In this document: positions 50,999-64,000 of the stretch, piece by piece
Numbering within the stretch: the stretch's first letter is position 1
Layout of the letters: each line of letters opens with the position of its first letter
NCBI RefSeq assembly: GCF_026420865.1
Contig: NZ_JAPCWC010000005.1
Coordinates: 186,001-250,000, forward strand
Reading direction: 5' to 3'
Source: Novosphingobium clariflavum
GTDB taxonomy: Bacteria > Pseudomonadota > Alphaproteobacteria > Sphingomonadales > Sphingomonadaceae
DNA length: 64,000 nt
Program-made: the position numbers and the translations under genes
Notes under the pieces: model-generated
What the model was told of the DNA's origin: nothing
Seen by the model: the letters and a program-made list of their open reading frames with translations, nothing else
Databases searched by the model: none

Positions 50999-52414
50999 TC
51001 AGGCAGGCTCCCGCACCTGTTCGCGCCATTTCGCGCGGTAGCCCGCAAGGTCGCCTTCCAGCGGCTCGACGCGGCGCAGGCCGCCTTGCGCCTGCAGCAT
51101 CGGGTTGATCAGCCGCAGCGCCCCGAACGAGACGTCGTTATGGGCATTGGCGACAAAGACTTCGGTCTCCGGGCGCAGCGCGGCGAGCGCCCGCACGAAG
51201 ACTTCGGCATCGGCGAAGCGCCCCTCGATCAGCAGGCGCTGCTTCGAGCCGATGAGGTCGAGCGCGGTATCGGCGACCAGCGCTGCATAGAGACAGACGC
51301 CCGCGCGCCGCGCATACCAGGTTCCGGCCCATTCCGCGGGGCGGTTCACCCATTCGGCCTTGCCGTGCGGGAAGGGCCCGAAACCGGGGGCGAGCGTGGG
51401 CAGCATCATCGTGCCGCGTTCCAGCAGCGCGGGCACCGCTTCCAGCAGCCGGGGCTGGTCGGGGCGGATGTCGACCCGGCGGGTGTCGATCTGGATCACG
51501 CTCTCGATCTCGCGCCCGCCCATGAAGCGCGCGGAGGGCACCGGCCAGCCATAGGCGTCGACATTGACGAGGGTGTCGCGCGCCTCGGGCAGCGCCGAAA
51601 GCGAGACCGTCTCGGCGGCCAGCCGCATGGCGATGAACCAGGTGCCGGTGGACAGGATCGTCGCTTCCTGCCGGGCGATCTCGGCAAAACCGCGCGCGGC
51701 GAGCAGGGCCGCGTTCGAATCGTGCAGTCCCGCCAGCACCTTGGCATTGGCGGGAAGCCCGGTCTCGGCGGCGATCTCGGGCCTGAGGGTGCCGACCACG
51801 TCGCTGGCCTTGGCGAGCGGGGCAAAGCGGTCCGCCCAGCCGAGCCGCTCGGCCATCGGCGAGAAGCGCGCGTCCGCCGGGCACCACAGGTCGCTGTGAC
51901 AGCCCAGGCTGGTCACTTCGGTGGCCAGCGCGCCGGAGAGGAACCAGGCCCAGTATTGCGCCCAGGGTACCAGCGTTGCGCGCTGCATCGCCTCGGGATG
52001 GCGCCGGGCCATCCAGTAGACTTGCGCGCCGAGGTTGAGGCCGTCGGGCAGGGCGGGCGATCCGGTCAGCACGAATCGGTCGCGCTCCTTGCGGTAGGCG
52101 GCCATGACTTCTGCGGGCAGCGGCTGTTCGTAGTCGAGCGGGGGGAACAGCAGGCCCTCTTCGCCAAGCGCGGCAAAGCCGGCGCCGTGGGCGACCGGGA
52201 TCAGCGCTTCCACCGGATGGCCCGCCCAGCCGCGCAGCGTCGCGCGCAGCCATTGGCCGATTCCCGCGGCATCGAGGCAGCGCACGCCGTCCACTTCACA
52301 GGGCACGTTGGGACGGACCTGCCGGTCGATCATGCGCCCGCCCTTGGTCCACAGCGTCAACTTGCTGAGGGTCTTGCCGATATCGACGACAATATAGGTG
52401 CCGCTTCCTGCCAT
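50999..52414 (-). CDS. FGGY-family carbohydrate kinase, probable rhamnulokinase
   Basis: A 471-residue sugar kinase of the FGGY fold. The N-terminal phosphate motif is YIVVDIGKTLSKLTLW, and the second domain shows GLHDSNAALLAA and STGTWFIAMRL. It phosphorylates a ketose; the neighbouring isomerase and rhamnulose-1-phosphate aldolase make L-rhamnulose the logical substrate. It differs enough from E. coli RhaB in motif wording that the substrate is inferred from context. ATG 52414 is chosen; an ATG at 52447 is the alternative but lies in the palindrome of the divergent promoter. Confidence 0.85.
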   Translation of the reverse strand: MAGSGTYIVVDIGKTLSKLTLWTKGGRMIDRQVRPNVPCEVDGVRCLDAAGIGQWLRATLRGWAGHPVEALIPVAHGAGFAALGEEGLLFPPLDYEQPLPAEVMAAYRKERDRFVLTGSPALPDGLNLGAQVYWMARRHPEAMQRATLVPWAQYWAWFLSGALATEVTSLGCHSDLWCPADARFSPMAERLGWADRFAPLAKASDVVGTLRPEIAAETGLPANAKVLAGLHDSNAALLAARGFAEIARQEATILSTGTWFIAMRLAAETVSLSALPEARDTLVNVDAYGWPVPSARFMGGREIESVIQIDTRRVDIRPDQPRLLEAVPALLERGTMMLPTLAPGFGPFPHGKAEWVNRPAEWAGTWYARRAGVCLYAALVADTALDLIGSKQRLLIEGRFADAEVFVRALAALRPETEVFVANAHNDVSFGALRLINPMLQAQGGLRRVEPLEGDLAGYRAKWREQVREPA

Positions 52415-52524
52415 TCGCTCTGCCCATTTTTCACCATGCGTGAACATGGTGTTGTTTGATTGGATTTGATCGTTTAGTATCGAATCAGATTGAACCTGAA
52501 AAGAGGTTTCGTTAGAGGATGCCC
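52415..52524. promoter_or_regulatory. Divergent rhamnose operon control region
   Basis: A 110 bp, AT-rich gap between the kinase and the aldolase genes. It holds a perfect inverted repeat CACCATG-N6-CATGGTG (52432-52451) and, next to it, repeated GATT/AATC half-sites (about 52457-52495). These are candidate DeoR repressor sites. AGAGGA at 52514-52519 lies seven bases before ATG 52525 and decides that start over the ATG at 52519. Confidence 0.6.
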
Positions 52525-54648
52525 ATGGACACGATTGCCCCTGCCAAACCGGCGGCCCAGAGCGCCGCGCTTCCCTTCTCGGTTCCGGCCAGCCGCTGGG
52601 ACGACTCGCTGGCGGCCACGCTTTCGCCTGCCGAACTGCTGCTGTACCGTTCGAACCTGCTGGGTTCGGACCTCACCGTCACCAATTTCGGCGGCGGCAA
52701 CACCTCCGCCAAGCTCGAAGAGATCGACCCGCTGACCGGCGAGGCGGTGGAAGTGCTGTGGGTGAAGGGTTCGGGCGGCGACATCGGCTCGATGAAGCTG
52801 GACGGTTTCGCCACGCTCTACCAGCACAAGCTGCTCGGCCTCGAGAACCACTACAACGGCCCTGAAGACGACGACAAGATGGTCGGCTTCCTGCCGCACT
52901 GCACGTTCAACCTCAACGGCCGCGCCGCCTCCATCGACACGCCGCTGCACTCGCTGCTGCCCTTCGCGCATGTCGATCACGTCCACCCCGATGCGATCAT
53001 CGCGCTGGCTGCCTCTTCGGGCGGCGAGGCGGCGACGCAGGAAATCTGGGGCGGCAAGATCGGCTGGCTCGGCTGGAAGCGCCCCGGCTACACGCTGGGC
53101 GTGATGCTGCGCGATTACGTCGCGGCCAACCCGCAAGTCGAGGGCGTCATGCTCGCCGGCCACGGCATCATCTGCTGGGCGGACAGCGCCAAGGCCTGCT
53201 ACGAACACACCGTCGAGCTGATCGCCGACGCGGCGAACTACCTCAATGCCAGGCTTTCCGAAAAGCCCGCTTTCGGCGGTGCGGTCATTTCCTCCTCCTC
53301 CGACCGCGCAGCCCTTGCTGCCGACCTTATGCCCCGCCTGCGTGCTGCCATGACGGGCGCGCGGCGTAAGGTCGGCCATTTTTCGGACGATGCCGAAGCG
53401 CTGGAATTCGTGAACTCGGCCGAGTTCGAGCGCCTTGCCGCGCTGGGCACCTCGTGCCCCGATCACTTCCTGCGCACCAAGATCGCTCCCCTGACGCTCG
53501 ATCCTTCGCGCCTTCAGGACGATGCCTATCTGGCGCAGAAGATTGCCGATTATCGCGCCATGTACGCAGCCTATTACGAGCGCTGCAAGCGTCCCAACTC
53601 GCCCGCGATGCGCGATGCCAACCCGGTGGTCGTGCTGGTGCCGGGCGTGGGCCGCATCACTTTCGCCACCGACAAGACCACGGCGCGCCTTGCCGGTGAG
53701 TTCTACGGCAACGCCATCAATGTGATGCGCGGCGCCGAGGCCATCGGCGACTACATCGCGCTCGACGAGCAGGAAGCGTTCGACATCGAATACTGGCTGC
53801 TTGAGGAAGCCAAGCTCCAGCGCATGCCTGCGCCGAAGCCGTTGGTCGGCCGGGTGGCGCTCGTCACCGGCGGCGCGGGCGGCATCGGTGCCGCCACGGC
53901 CGCGCGGCTGATGGCGGACGGCGCCTGCGTGCTGCTGGCCGACCGCGACGCGAATGCCGTCGAGGAAGTGCGCGCCGGGTTCGCCAGGCAGTTCGGCAGG
54001 GACGTGGTCCGCGCCGCCGTCTGCGACGTGACCGACGAAGCGCAAGTCGCCGAAGCCTTTGCCGTCGCGGCGCGGGAATTCGGCGGGCTCGACATCCTGG
54101 TCGCCAATGCCGGCATCGCTTCCTCGGCGCCGATCGAGGAGACCACGATCGAACTGTGGAACCGCAACTACGACGTGCTGGCGCAGGGCTACTTCCTCAC
54201 CAGCCGCGCCGCCTGGCCGCTGCTCAAGGGCATGAAGGAGCAGGGCGGCACTTCGGTGGTGTTCATCGGTTCGAAGAACGGCGTGGCCGCCGCCACCAAC
54301 GCCTCCGCTTATGCCTCCGCCAAGGCCGCGGCGAACCATCTGGCGCGCTGCCTCGCTCTGGAAGGGGCGCCGCACGGCATCCGCGTCAACGTCGTCAACC
54401 CCGATGCGGTCATCAAGGGCAGCAAGATCTGGGACGGCGACTGGCGCAAGGAACGCGCGGGCGCCCACGGCATCGACACCGGCAAGGAACTGGAAGAGCA
54501 CTACCGCAACCGCTCCATGCTGAAGCGCGACGTGCTGCCTTCGGACATTGCCGAGGCCGTGTATTTCCTTGCGGGCGACCAGTCGGCGAAATCCACCGGT
54601 AACATGATCAATGTCGATGCCGGTAACGCACAGGCCTTCACGCGCTGA
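52525..54648 (+). CDS. rhaD: Bifunctional rhamnulose-1-phosphate aldolase / lactaldehyde dehydrogenase
   Basis: A 707-residue fusion. Residues 1-430 are a class II aldolase domain with zinc ligands H152, H154 (HVDHVHPDA) and H213 (AGHGIICW). Residues 438-700 are a short-chain dehydrogenase with LVTGGAGGIGAA, S583, and catalytic Y596/K600 (YASAK). The first half splits L-rhamnulose-1-phosphate to dihydroxyacetone phosphate and L-lactaldehyde; the second oxidises lactaldehyde. The same fusion is known in rhizobial RhaD and Bacillus RhaEW. It heads the operon with rhaI and the rhamnosidase. Confidence 0.93.
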   Translation: MDTIAPAKPAAQSAALPFSVPASRWDDSLAATLSPAELLLYRSNLLGSDLTVTNFGGGNTSAKLEEIDPLTGEAVEVLWVKGSGGDIGSMKLDGFATLYQHKLLGLENHYNGPEDDDKMVGFLPHCTFNLNGRAASIDTPLHSLLPFAHVDHVHPDAIIALAASSGGEAATQEIWGGKIGWLGWKRPGYTLGVMLRDYVAANPQVEGVMLAGHGIICWADSAKACYEHTVELIADAANYLNARLSEKPAFGGAVISSSSDRAALAADLMPRLRAAMTGARRKVGHFSDDAEALEFVNSAEFERLAALGTSCPDHFLRTKIAPLTLDPSRLQDDAYLAQKIADYRAMYAAYYERCKRPNSPAMRDANPVVVLVPGVGRITFATDKTTARLAGEFYGNAINVMRGAEAIGDYIALDEQEAFDIEYWLLEEAKLQRMPAPKPLVGRVALVTGGAGGIGAATAARLMADGACVLLADRDANAVEEVRAGFARQFGRDVVRAAVCDVTDEAQVAEAFAVAAREFGGLDILVANAGIASSAPIEETTIELWNRNYDVLAQGYFLTSRAAWPLLKGMKEQGGTSVVFIGSKNGVAAATNASAYASAKAAANHLARCLALEGAPHGIRVNVVNPDAVIKGSKIWDGDWRKERAGAHGIDTGKELEEHYRNRSMLKRDVLPSDIAEAVYFLAGDQSAKSTGNMINVDAGNAQAFTR

Positions 54649-54712
54649 TAAGAGATGTTTTCGGGGAACGCGCGAACCGGCGCGGTCCCCGAACGGGCTA
54701 GAGGATAGAAGA

Positions 54713-56005
54713 ATGAGCAGACTGCCGATTTCCGAAGAGCTGATCGCCGAAGCCAATGCCCGCGCGGCGGATGCGCTGGAGGACGAATATGCCTCGCTCG
54801 GCCGCAAGCTGGAGCGTTCGGGCATCGCCATCGACGCGATCAAGGACAAGGTCGCTGGTTTCTCGGTTGCCGTGCCTTCGTGGGGCGCAGGGCGCGGCGG
54901 CACCCGTTTCGCCAAGTTCCCGATCGCCGGTGAGCCGACCACCATTCACGAAAAGCTGGAAGACTGCGCCGTCATCAACCAGCTCTCGCGCCTGACGCCG
55001 CGCGTCTCGCCGCACTTCCCGTGGGACAAGGTGAGCGATTACAAGGCGCTGCGCGAGGAAGCCGCCAGCCTTGGCCTCGGCTTCGATGCGGTCAATTCCA
55101 ACACCTTCCAGGACCAGAAGGACCAGGCGCACAGCTATTCCACCGGTTCGCTGTCCTCGACCATCGAGGCCACCCGCCAGCAGGCGGTGGAGCACAACAT
55201 CGAATGCATCGAGATCGGCAAGCAGCTGGGCTCCACCGACCTCACCGTCTGGGTGGGCGACGGCACCAACTTCCCCGGCCAGCAGGACCTTGGCCGCAGC
55301 CTCGACCGTTATCTCGACGCCGCTTCGCAGGTCTATGCCGCGCTGCCGGACGACTGGCGCATGTTGCTGGAACACAAGATGTTCGAACCGGCGTTCTATT
55401 CCACCGTCATCAGCGACTGGGGTTCCTCGATCCTCGCCGCGCAGGAACTGGGCCCCAAGGCCAAGTGCCTGGTCGACCTTGGCCACCATGCGCCGAACGT
55501 CAACATCGAGCAGATCGTCGCCCGCCTTCACCGCTTCGGCAAGCTCGGCGGCTTCCACTTCAACGACAGCAAGTACGGCGACGACGACCTCGATTCGGGC
55601 TCGATCAACCCGCACCAGCTGTTCCTGGTGTTCAACGAACTGGTCGAGGCCGAACTGGCCCCGCGTGACGGGTTCAAGCCGAGCTACATGATCGACCAGT
55701 CGCACAACGTGACAGACCCGATCGAGTCCATGCTCTCGTCCGCCGAGGCGATCGGCTCCTGCTACGCCAAGGCGCTGCTGGTCGACCGCGAGGCGCTGCA
55801 TCTGGCGCAGGAAGCCAACGACACGATGATGGCCTTCCAGGCGCTGCGCCGCGCCTACAACGTCGATGTCGGCCCGATCCTTGCCAAGGCGCGCGTCGAG
55901 GCGGGCGGCGCGGCGGACGTGCTGGGCGTCTACCGCGAAAGCCGCTGGCGCGACCGCAAGGCGCAGGAGCGCAAGGCCGTGGGCCTCGGCGCCGGGATCG
56001 TCTGA
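54713..56005 (+). CDS. rhaI: L-rhamnose isomerase, RhaI type
   Basis: A 430-residue xylose isomerase-fold enzyme converting L-rhamnose to L-rhamnulose. Characteristic stretches are FDAVNSNTFQDQKDQAHSYSTGSLSS, LEHKMFEPAFYSTVISDWGSS, LVDLGHHAPNVNIEQI and FHFNDSKYGDDDLDSGSI, which carry the two-metal site. It belongs to the RhaI branch (rhizobia, Pseudomonas) rather than E. coli RhaA. AGAGGATAGA precedes ATG 54713, 64 bp after the aldolase. Confidence 0.95.
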   Translation: MSRLPISEELIAEANARAADALEDEYASLGRKLERSGIAIDAIKDKVAGFSVAVPSWGAGRGGTRFAKFPIAGEPTTIHEKLEDCAVINQLSRLTPRVSPHFPWDKVSDYKALREEAASLGLGFDAVNSNTFQDQKDQAHSYSTGSLSSTIEATRQQAVEHNIECIEIGKQLGSTDLTVWVGDGTNFPGQQDLGRSLDRYLDAASQVYAALPDDWRMLLEHKMFEPAFYSTVISDWGSSILAAQELGPKAKCLVDLGHHAPNVNIEQIVARLHRFGKLGGFHFNDSKYGDDDLDSGSINPHQLFLVFNELVEAELAPRDGFKPSYMIDQSHNVTDPIESMLSSAEAIGSCYAKALLVDREALHLAQEANDTMMAFQALRRAYNVDVGPILAKARVEAGGAADVLGVYRESRWRDRKAQERKAVGLGAGIV

Positions 56006-56028
56006 TCCACCGCGATACCTGAACTGCC

Positions 56029-56055
56029 GCCGGGAAGGGCAACAGCCCTCCCGGC
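56029..56055 (+). terminator. Intercistronic hairpin, rhaI / rhamnosidase
   Basis: GCCGGGAAGGGC pairs with GCCCTCCCGGC around AACA with one bulged A (11 bp). There is no T-run, so partial termination or message stabilisation between the two genes is more likely than a full stop. Confidence 0.5.
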
Positions 56056-56103
56056 ATCGCCTCTGCGCGAAGAACTCACAACCCATTGGATCCGGGAGGG
56101 ATT

Positions 56104-59508
<3,405 letters not shown>

Positions 59509-59517
59509 GCCGTAAGC

Positions 59518-61185
59518 TCAAGCCCTCCCCGGAGACGGGGAGGGCGGGTGTTGCGAAACCTGCGCCGCGCGCTGCGCCGCCTGTGCCACGCTGAAGGTGG
59601 AGCCTTCCGCCAGCACCTGGCATCCCGCCACGGCCAGCACATCGCGCACCCGGTCATGCGCGCGGGCGAGGATCACCTGCTTGCCCGCTTTCTCCAGTCC
59701 CTGGGTGAACTCGGCGACGACCTCGATGGCGGTGCTGTCGAGGTCGTTGCTCTCCTCGAGGCTGAGCACCACGACCCGCGCGCCGCTGGCTCGGGCGCGG
59801 CGGGCGATCGTGGCCAGCGCCGTCTCGGCATTGGCGAAGACAAGCTGGCCGTTGGGGCGGAAAATCACGACGCCCGGCAGCCGGTGCGCCTGCGGATGGC
59901 GTTTCAGGTCGACGAACTCATGCCCGTCGCCCAGCTGCCCCAGTTCGCTGATCGACGGGTTCGCCAGCTCGTAGAGCATGTGCAGCACCGACAGCGCGAC
60001 CGCCAGCAACATGCCGTTGAGCACGCCCAGGGTCAGCACCCCCAGCACGGCAGCCAGCGCGATCGCGTGATCGCGGCGGATGCGGAAGAGGTGCAGCAGC
60101 GGCTTCGGCGACAGTGCATGGGTCAGTGCGGCGATGACGATGGCGGCCAGCATCGGCTGGGGAATGCGCGCGATCCAGCCCGACGCGAACAGCGCCATCG
60201 CCAGCAGCGCCAGACTGGCCGCGGTCGCCGCCCAGCGGCTCGATGCGCCCGCCGCCTCGTTGGCGGACCCGGCCGAAAAGCCCGCCCCTACCGGCATGCC
60301 CTGCACCAGCGCGGAGGCGAGGTTGGCGGTGCCGATGGCGGCCAGTTCGCGGTTGGCCGATAGCGTGTCGCCGTGGCGCAGGGCCAGCGTGCGCATGGTG
60401 CCCCAGCTTTCGGCAAACAGGATCAGCGCGATCGGCGCCGCCAGTTGGGCCAGGCGCGAGAGCCGGGTGGTGGAGAAGGGCCAGGCGCTGTCCGGCCAGC
60501 CGAGGCCGACCGGACCTGCAATGGCAATGCCATGCGCGGGCAGGTCCACCGCCGCCCCCAGTCCTATGGCGAGCGCCAGCACGATCAGCGCGCCGGGGAT
60601 CTGCGGCATCCGGCGCAGCGCCAGCAGCACCGCAAGGGTCGCCATCCCGAGCAGGCAACTGGGCAGGTGCCACTGCGTCACCCGCGCGGCCAGCCCCGCC
60701 AGCACCACGAAGATCGTGCCCGGCGGCACGGACACCCCCGTCATCGCCGGAAGCTGCCGGACGATGATGGTGATGGCGAGGCCAAACGCGAACCCGCGCA
60801 GGACCGGGCGCGAGACGAAGCTGGCGAGGCTGCCCAGCCGCAGCAGCGAAAGCAGCAGGAAGATCAGCCCGGTCATCCCCACCAGCACCGTTGCCAGCCC
60901 CTCGCGCGCGGGGCCGGTGGCGGAAAGGCTGGCGAGCGTCGCGGCCAGGATGGCCGCGGCGGACGAGGTGGGCGAGACCACCGCGAAGCGGCTGCGCCCC
61001 ACCAGCCCATAGGCGAGCCCGCCCGCAATCGCCGCCGCCAGCGCGCGGCCGGGGGCAAGGCCGGCGATTTCCGCATAGGCGACGCTTTCCGGCAGGATCA
61101 GCCCGGCCATGGCCAGCCCGGTCAGTCCATCGCGCCAGACGGGTTTGCGCATTCTCGATCCGGGGTTCTGCTCTCGCGCGGTCAT
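59518..61185 (-). CDS. SulP-family anion transporter with STAS domain
   Basis: A 555-residue SulP transporter: 10-12 membrane helices beginning RKPVWRDGLTGLAMAGLILPESVAYAEIAGL, with FSAGSANEAAGASSRWAA, and a cytoplasmic STAS domain from about 440 (GVVIFRPNGQLVFANAETAL, VLSLEESNDLDSTAIEVV). SulP members carry sulfate, bicarbonate or dicarboxylates. Its ATG 61185 overlaps the stop of the PobR-like regulator gene by four bases, so it is co-transcribed with a regulator of aromatic acid use; transport of an organic anion is therefore possible. It converges on the rhamnosidase with a nine-base gap. Confidence 0.87.
   Translation of the reverse strand: MTAREQNPGSRMRKPVWRDGLTGLAMAGLILPESVAYAEIAGLAPGRALAAAIAGGLAYGLVGRSRFAVVSPTSSAAAILAATLASLSATGPAREGLATVLVGMTGLIFLLLSLLRLGSLASFVSRPVLRGFAFGLAITIIVRQLPAMTGVSVPPGTIFVVLAGLAARVTQWHLPSCLLGMATLAVLLALRRMPQIPGALIVLALAIGLGAAVDLPAHGIAIAGPVGLGWPDSAWPFSTTRLSRLAQLAAPIALILFAESWGTMRTLALRHGDTLSANRELAAIGTANLASALVQGMPVGAGFSAGSANEAAGASSRWAATAASLALLAMALFASGWIARIPQPMLAAIVIAALTHALSPKPLLHLFRIRRDHAIALAAVLGVLTLGVLNGMLLAVALSVLHMLYELANPSISELGQLGDGHEFVDLKRHPQAHRLPGVVIFRPNGQLVFANAETALATIARRARASGARVVVLSLEESNDLDSTAIEVVAEFTQGLEKAGKQVILARAHDRVRDVLAVAGCQVLAEGSTFSVAQAAQRAAQVSQHPPSPSPGRA
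59522..59545 (+). terminator. Hairpin at the rhamnosidase 3' end, inside SulP coding sequence
   Basis: GCCCTCCCC and GGGGAGGGC pair perfectly around GGAGAC, 14 bases after the rhamnosidase stop. The hairpin encodes the last residues of the convergent SulP gene. No T-run follows. Confidence 0.5.
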
Positions 61186-62063
61186 GCCTCTGCCGTATGG
61201 CCGTGGGTGGATTTGTCCAGATGCGGACGGTGCCCGGTCATCCTGAGGTAGAAGCGGGAGAAGTAGGACGGGTCGGAAAAGCCCAGTTCGTTGGAGACCT
61301 GCACGACGCTGGCATTGGCAAAGCACAGCAGCCGCTGCGCCTCCAGCGCCAGCCGGGCGTGGAGCATGTCCTGCGGCGTGCAGTCCAGCCGCGCGCGGGT
61401 GAGGCGGGTCAGCGTGCGCGTGGTCATGCCCAGCCGCTCGGCATACCAGCCCAGCGGCAACTGGTCGCGAAAGTGCAGTTCGACCAGATGGCGCAGGTGC
61501 GAGATGCGCGGGTCGCCGCTGCCATCGTCGGCCGCCTCGTCCTCCGGCAGCAGCGAGCGCATCAGCGCCTCGGCCATCGCCAGGAACAGGGCATTGGGCC
61601 GCCGCCAGTCCTGCGCGATGGCCAGCATCTCGGCGCAGAGGAATTCGACCCGTGCGAGGATTTCCGGCGGCGTCGGTGCGAAGCGGCCATGGGTTGCGGC
61701 GTGGAGCAATGGATCGCCGGCATCGCTGCGCCGCTCCGCAAAACCGCTGCTGAGCATCAGCACGTAGCCTTCCGTTTCCGGGCGGAAGCGGAAGCCGTGG
61801 ATGCTGCCGGCGGGCACGACGATGTGGCAGGGCGCCTCCAGCGTCTCGGTCGTATCGTCGATGGTCAGCGTGACCTGTCCCTTCGATACCAGCATGACCT
61901 GAACGCCGCGGACATGGCGGTGCGGGGCGATTTCCCAGTCATGCAAGGAGCTTCGCGCCGCAATCGTCTCGATATGACCCAGTTCCGCGAGGCTTTCGGG
62001 CATGTCCTCGCCGTAGAGGACGTAGCTGGGAACGGGGCGGGGGGAGGGCGGGCTCGGGGGCAT
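61182..62063 (-). CDS. AraC-family regulator, PobR-like
   Basis: A 293-residue AraC-type activator. An N-terminal cupin sensor (HDWEIAPHRHVRGVQVMLVSKGQVTL, IVVPAGSIHGFRFRPETEGYVL) is followed by the two-HTH DNA-binding domain (LPLGWYAERLGMTTRTLTRLTRARLDCTPQDMLHARLALEAQRLL, VSNELGFSDPSYFSRFYLRMTGHRP). It is divergent from pobA, and AraC-type PobR activators respond to 4-hydroxybenzoate in several proteobacteria. ATG 62063 is chosen; an earlier in-frame start (62141) would lie deep in the shared promoter. Confidence 0.88.
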   Translation of the reverse strand: MPPSPPSPRPVPSYVLYGEDMPESLAELGHIETIAARSSLHDWEIAPHRHVRGVQVMLVSKGQVTLTIDDTTETLEAPCHIVVPAGSIHGFRFRPETEGYVLMLSSGFAERRSDAGDPLLHAATHGRFAPTPPEILARVEFLCAEMLAIAQDWRRPNALFLAMAEALMRSLLPEDEAADDGSGDPRISHLRHLVELHFRDQLPLGWYAERLGMTTRTLTRLTRARLDCTPQDMLHARLALEAQRLLCFANASVVQVSNELGFSDPSYFSRFYLRMTGHRPHLDKSTHGHTAEA

Positions 62064-63391
<1,328 letters not shown>

Positions 63392-63424
63392 GGGCCGGTG
63401 CCTGCGCGGGTCTGCGTCTCAGGC

Positions 63425-63745
63425 CTAGCTCTGCGACGCAGGCGTCTCGACGACCAGCCCCTCAAGCGCCTCCGTCACCGGAAGCTGGCAGGCAAGCCGC
63501 GCGCAGGGGTGCGCGTCGCCGGATGCGTCGATCACCGGCCCTTCGTAGTCCCCCGGCGGCCCGAGCCGCTCGAACCACTCGGGCGTCAGGTGCACGCGGC
63601 AGGTGCCGCAGTAGCAGTTGCCGCCGCAGACCGCCGCGATGGCCTCGATCCCTTGCGCGACGGCGTTTTCCATCAGCGACAGGCCCTCGCGCGCGGCGAT
63701 TTCGCGCCGGGTTCCGCCCGCGTCGATGAAGGTGATGCGCACCAT
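63425..63745 (-). CDS. [2Fe-2S] ferredoxin, adrenodoxin/putidaredoxin type
   Basis: A 106-residue ferredoxin with the cluster ligands C40, C46, C49 and C86 (C-x5-C-x2-C-x36-C), the pattern of P450-type ferredoxins. It passes electrons one at a time from a ferredoxin reductase to a P450. Its start is five bases after the stop of the P450 gene on the same strand, so it is the dedicated partner. No reductase gene is visible here. Confidence 0.93.
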   Translation of the reverse strand: MVRITFIDAGGTRREIAAREGLSLMENAVAQGIEAIAAVCGGNCYCGTCRVHLTPEWFERLGPPGDYEGPVIDASGDAHPCARLACQLPVTEALEGLVVETPASQS

Positions 63746-63750
63746 CGGCG

Positions 63751-64000
63751 TCAGGCCGGATCGCAGGCGACCAGCGCGCCGCGCAGTTCGTAGCCCTGGA
63801 TGAAGTCGTTCCAGAGGATCGTCGGCTCCGCCACCAGGCGGATGCCGGGCAGGCGCAGCATGCGGTCGAGGAAGATGCGGCTCTCGTGCAGCGCCACCTG
63901 GGCGCCGGGGCAGCGGTGCGGGCCGTCGCCGAAGCTCATGTAGGGCCCGGCGACTTTCATGCGCTTCGCCCGGTCGGGATCGAGCCGGAAGGGGCAGGGG
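63751..64000 (-). CDS. Cytochrome P450, C-terminal part
   Basis: The gene runs off the window; only about 82 C-terminal residues are present. The haem-binding loop is intact: FGDGPHRCPGAQVALHE with the cysteine ligand, preceded by FRLDPDRAKRMKVAGPYMS. The frame continues open to the window end. It is a soluble bacterial class I P450 with the adjacent ferredoxin. Its substrate is unknown; beside pobA, oxidation or O-demethylation of an aromatic acid is one option, but the tail is not close to what I remember of CYP199A. Confidence 0.92.
   Translation of the reverse strand, partial: PCPFRLDPDRAKRMKVAGPYMSFGDGPHRCPGAQVALHESRIFLDRMLRLPGIRLVAEPTILWNDFIQGYELRGALVACDPA

Overview
The window reads as chromosomal DNA of a high-GC alphaproteobacterium of the Sphingomonadaceae, most like Novosphingobium, Sphingobium or Sphingomonas. 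The evidence is three TonB-dependent receptors, a cyoABCD-surf1-regB-regA respiratory block, a GH106 rhamnosidase (a family founded on a sphingomonad enzyme), aromatic catabolism genes and RND efflux. I see no rRNA, tRNA, CRISPR array, transposase or phage gene. Coding density is high and genes are packed with many 1 to 4 nt overlaps. The first gene (TonB receptor) and the last (cytochrome P450) are cut by the window edges. All assignments come from reading motifs; no database search was run.

Layout. 1-4.0 kb: a TonB receptor 3' end, a purine nucleoside permease family protein and a LysR regulator. 4.1-18.8 kb: acyl-CoA metabolism, with isovaleryl-CoA dehydrogenase, the operon fadL-fadD-merR-tesB, the operon thiolase / bifunctional hydratase-dehydrogenase / acyl-CoA dehydrogenase, then a siderophore-interacting flavoprotein and a branched-chain amino acid dehydrogenase divergent from an Lrp regulator. 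18.9-26.3 kb: a TetR regulator and a tripartite RND pump behind an operator-rich promoter and a long structured leader. 26.4-30.4 kb: a TonB receptor and an MFS transporter. 30.5-37.6 kb: cytochrome bo-type quinol oxidase, SURF1 and the RegB/RegA redox two-component system.

37.6-48.7 kb: a LysR gene followed by what looks like one ten-kilobase operon: amidohydrolase, FAD aromatic hydroxylase, GlcG/HbpS-like protein, type I extradiol dioxygenase, fumarylacetoacetase-family hydrolase, TonB receptor, small membrane protein, alpha/beta hydrolase and a Tat-exported GH1 beta-glucosidase. 48.9-59.5 kb: a rhamnose locus with a DeoR repressor, RhaT, an FGGY kinase, a bifunctional aldolase/dehydrogenase, rhamnose isomerase and a GH106 alpha-L-rhamnosidase. 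The two neighbouring blocks together could strip rhamnose and glucose from a plant phenolic rhamnoglucoside, burn the rhamnose, and hydroxylate and ring-cleave the aglycone. This is the most interesting hypothesis in the window. 59.5-64 kb: a SulP transporter with a PobR-like AraC regulator, 4-hydroxybenzoate 3-monooxygenase, and a ferredoxin/P450 pair.

Non-coding structure includes a dispersed ~150-170 bp repeat present twice in inverted orientation (5.3 and 48.7 kb), families of short palindromes, a CTAGAGCG-ended element that supplies the regA stop codon, and several clear hairpin terminators. Only one gene-free stretch exceeds 300 bases (19516-19971) and it is described as operator plus leader.
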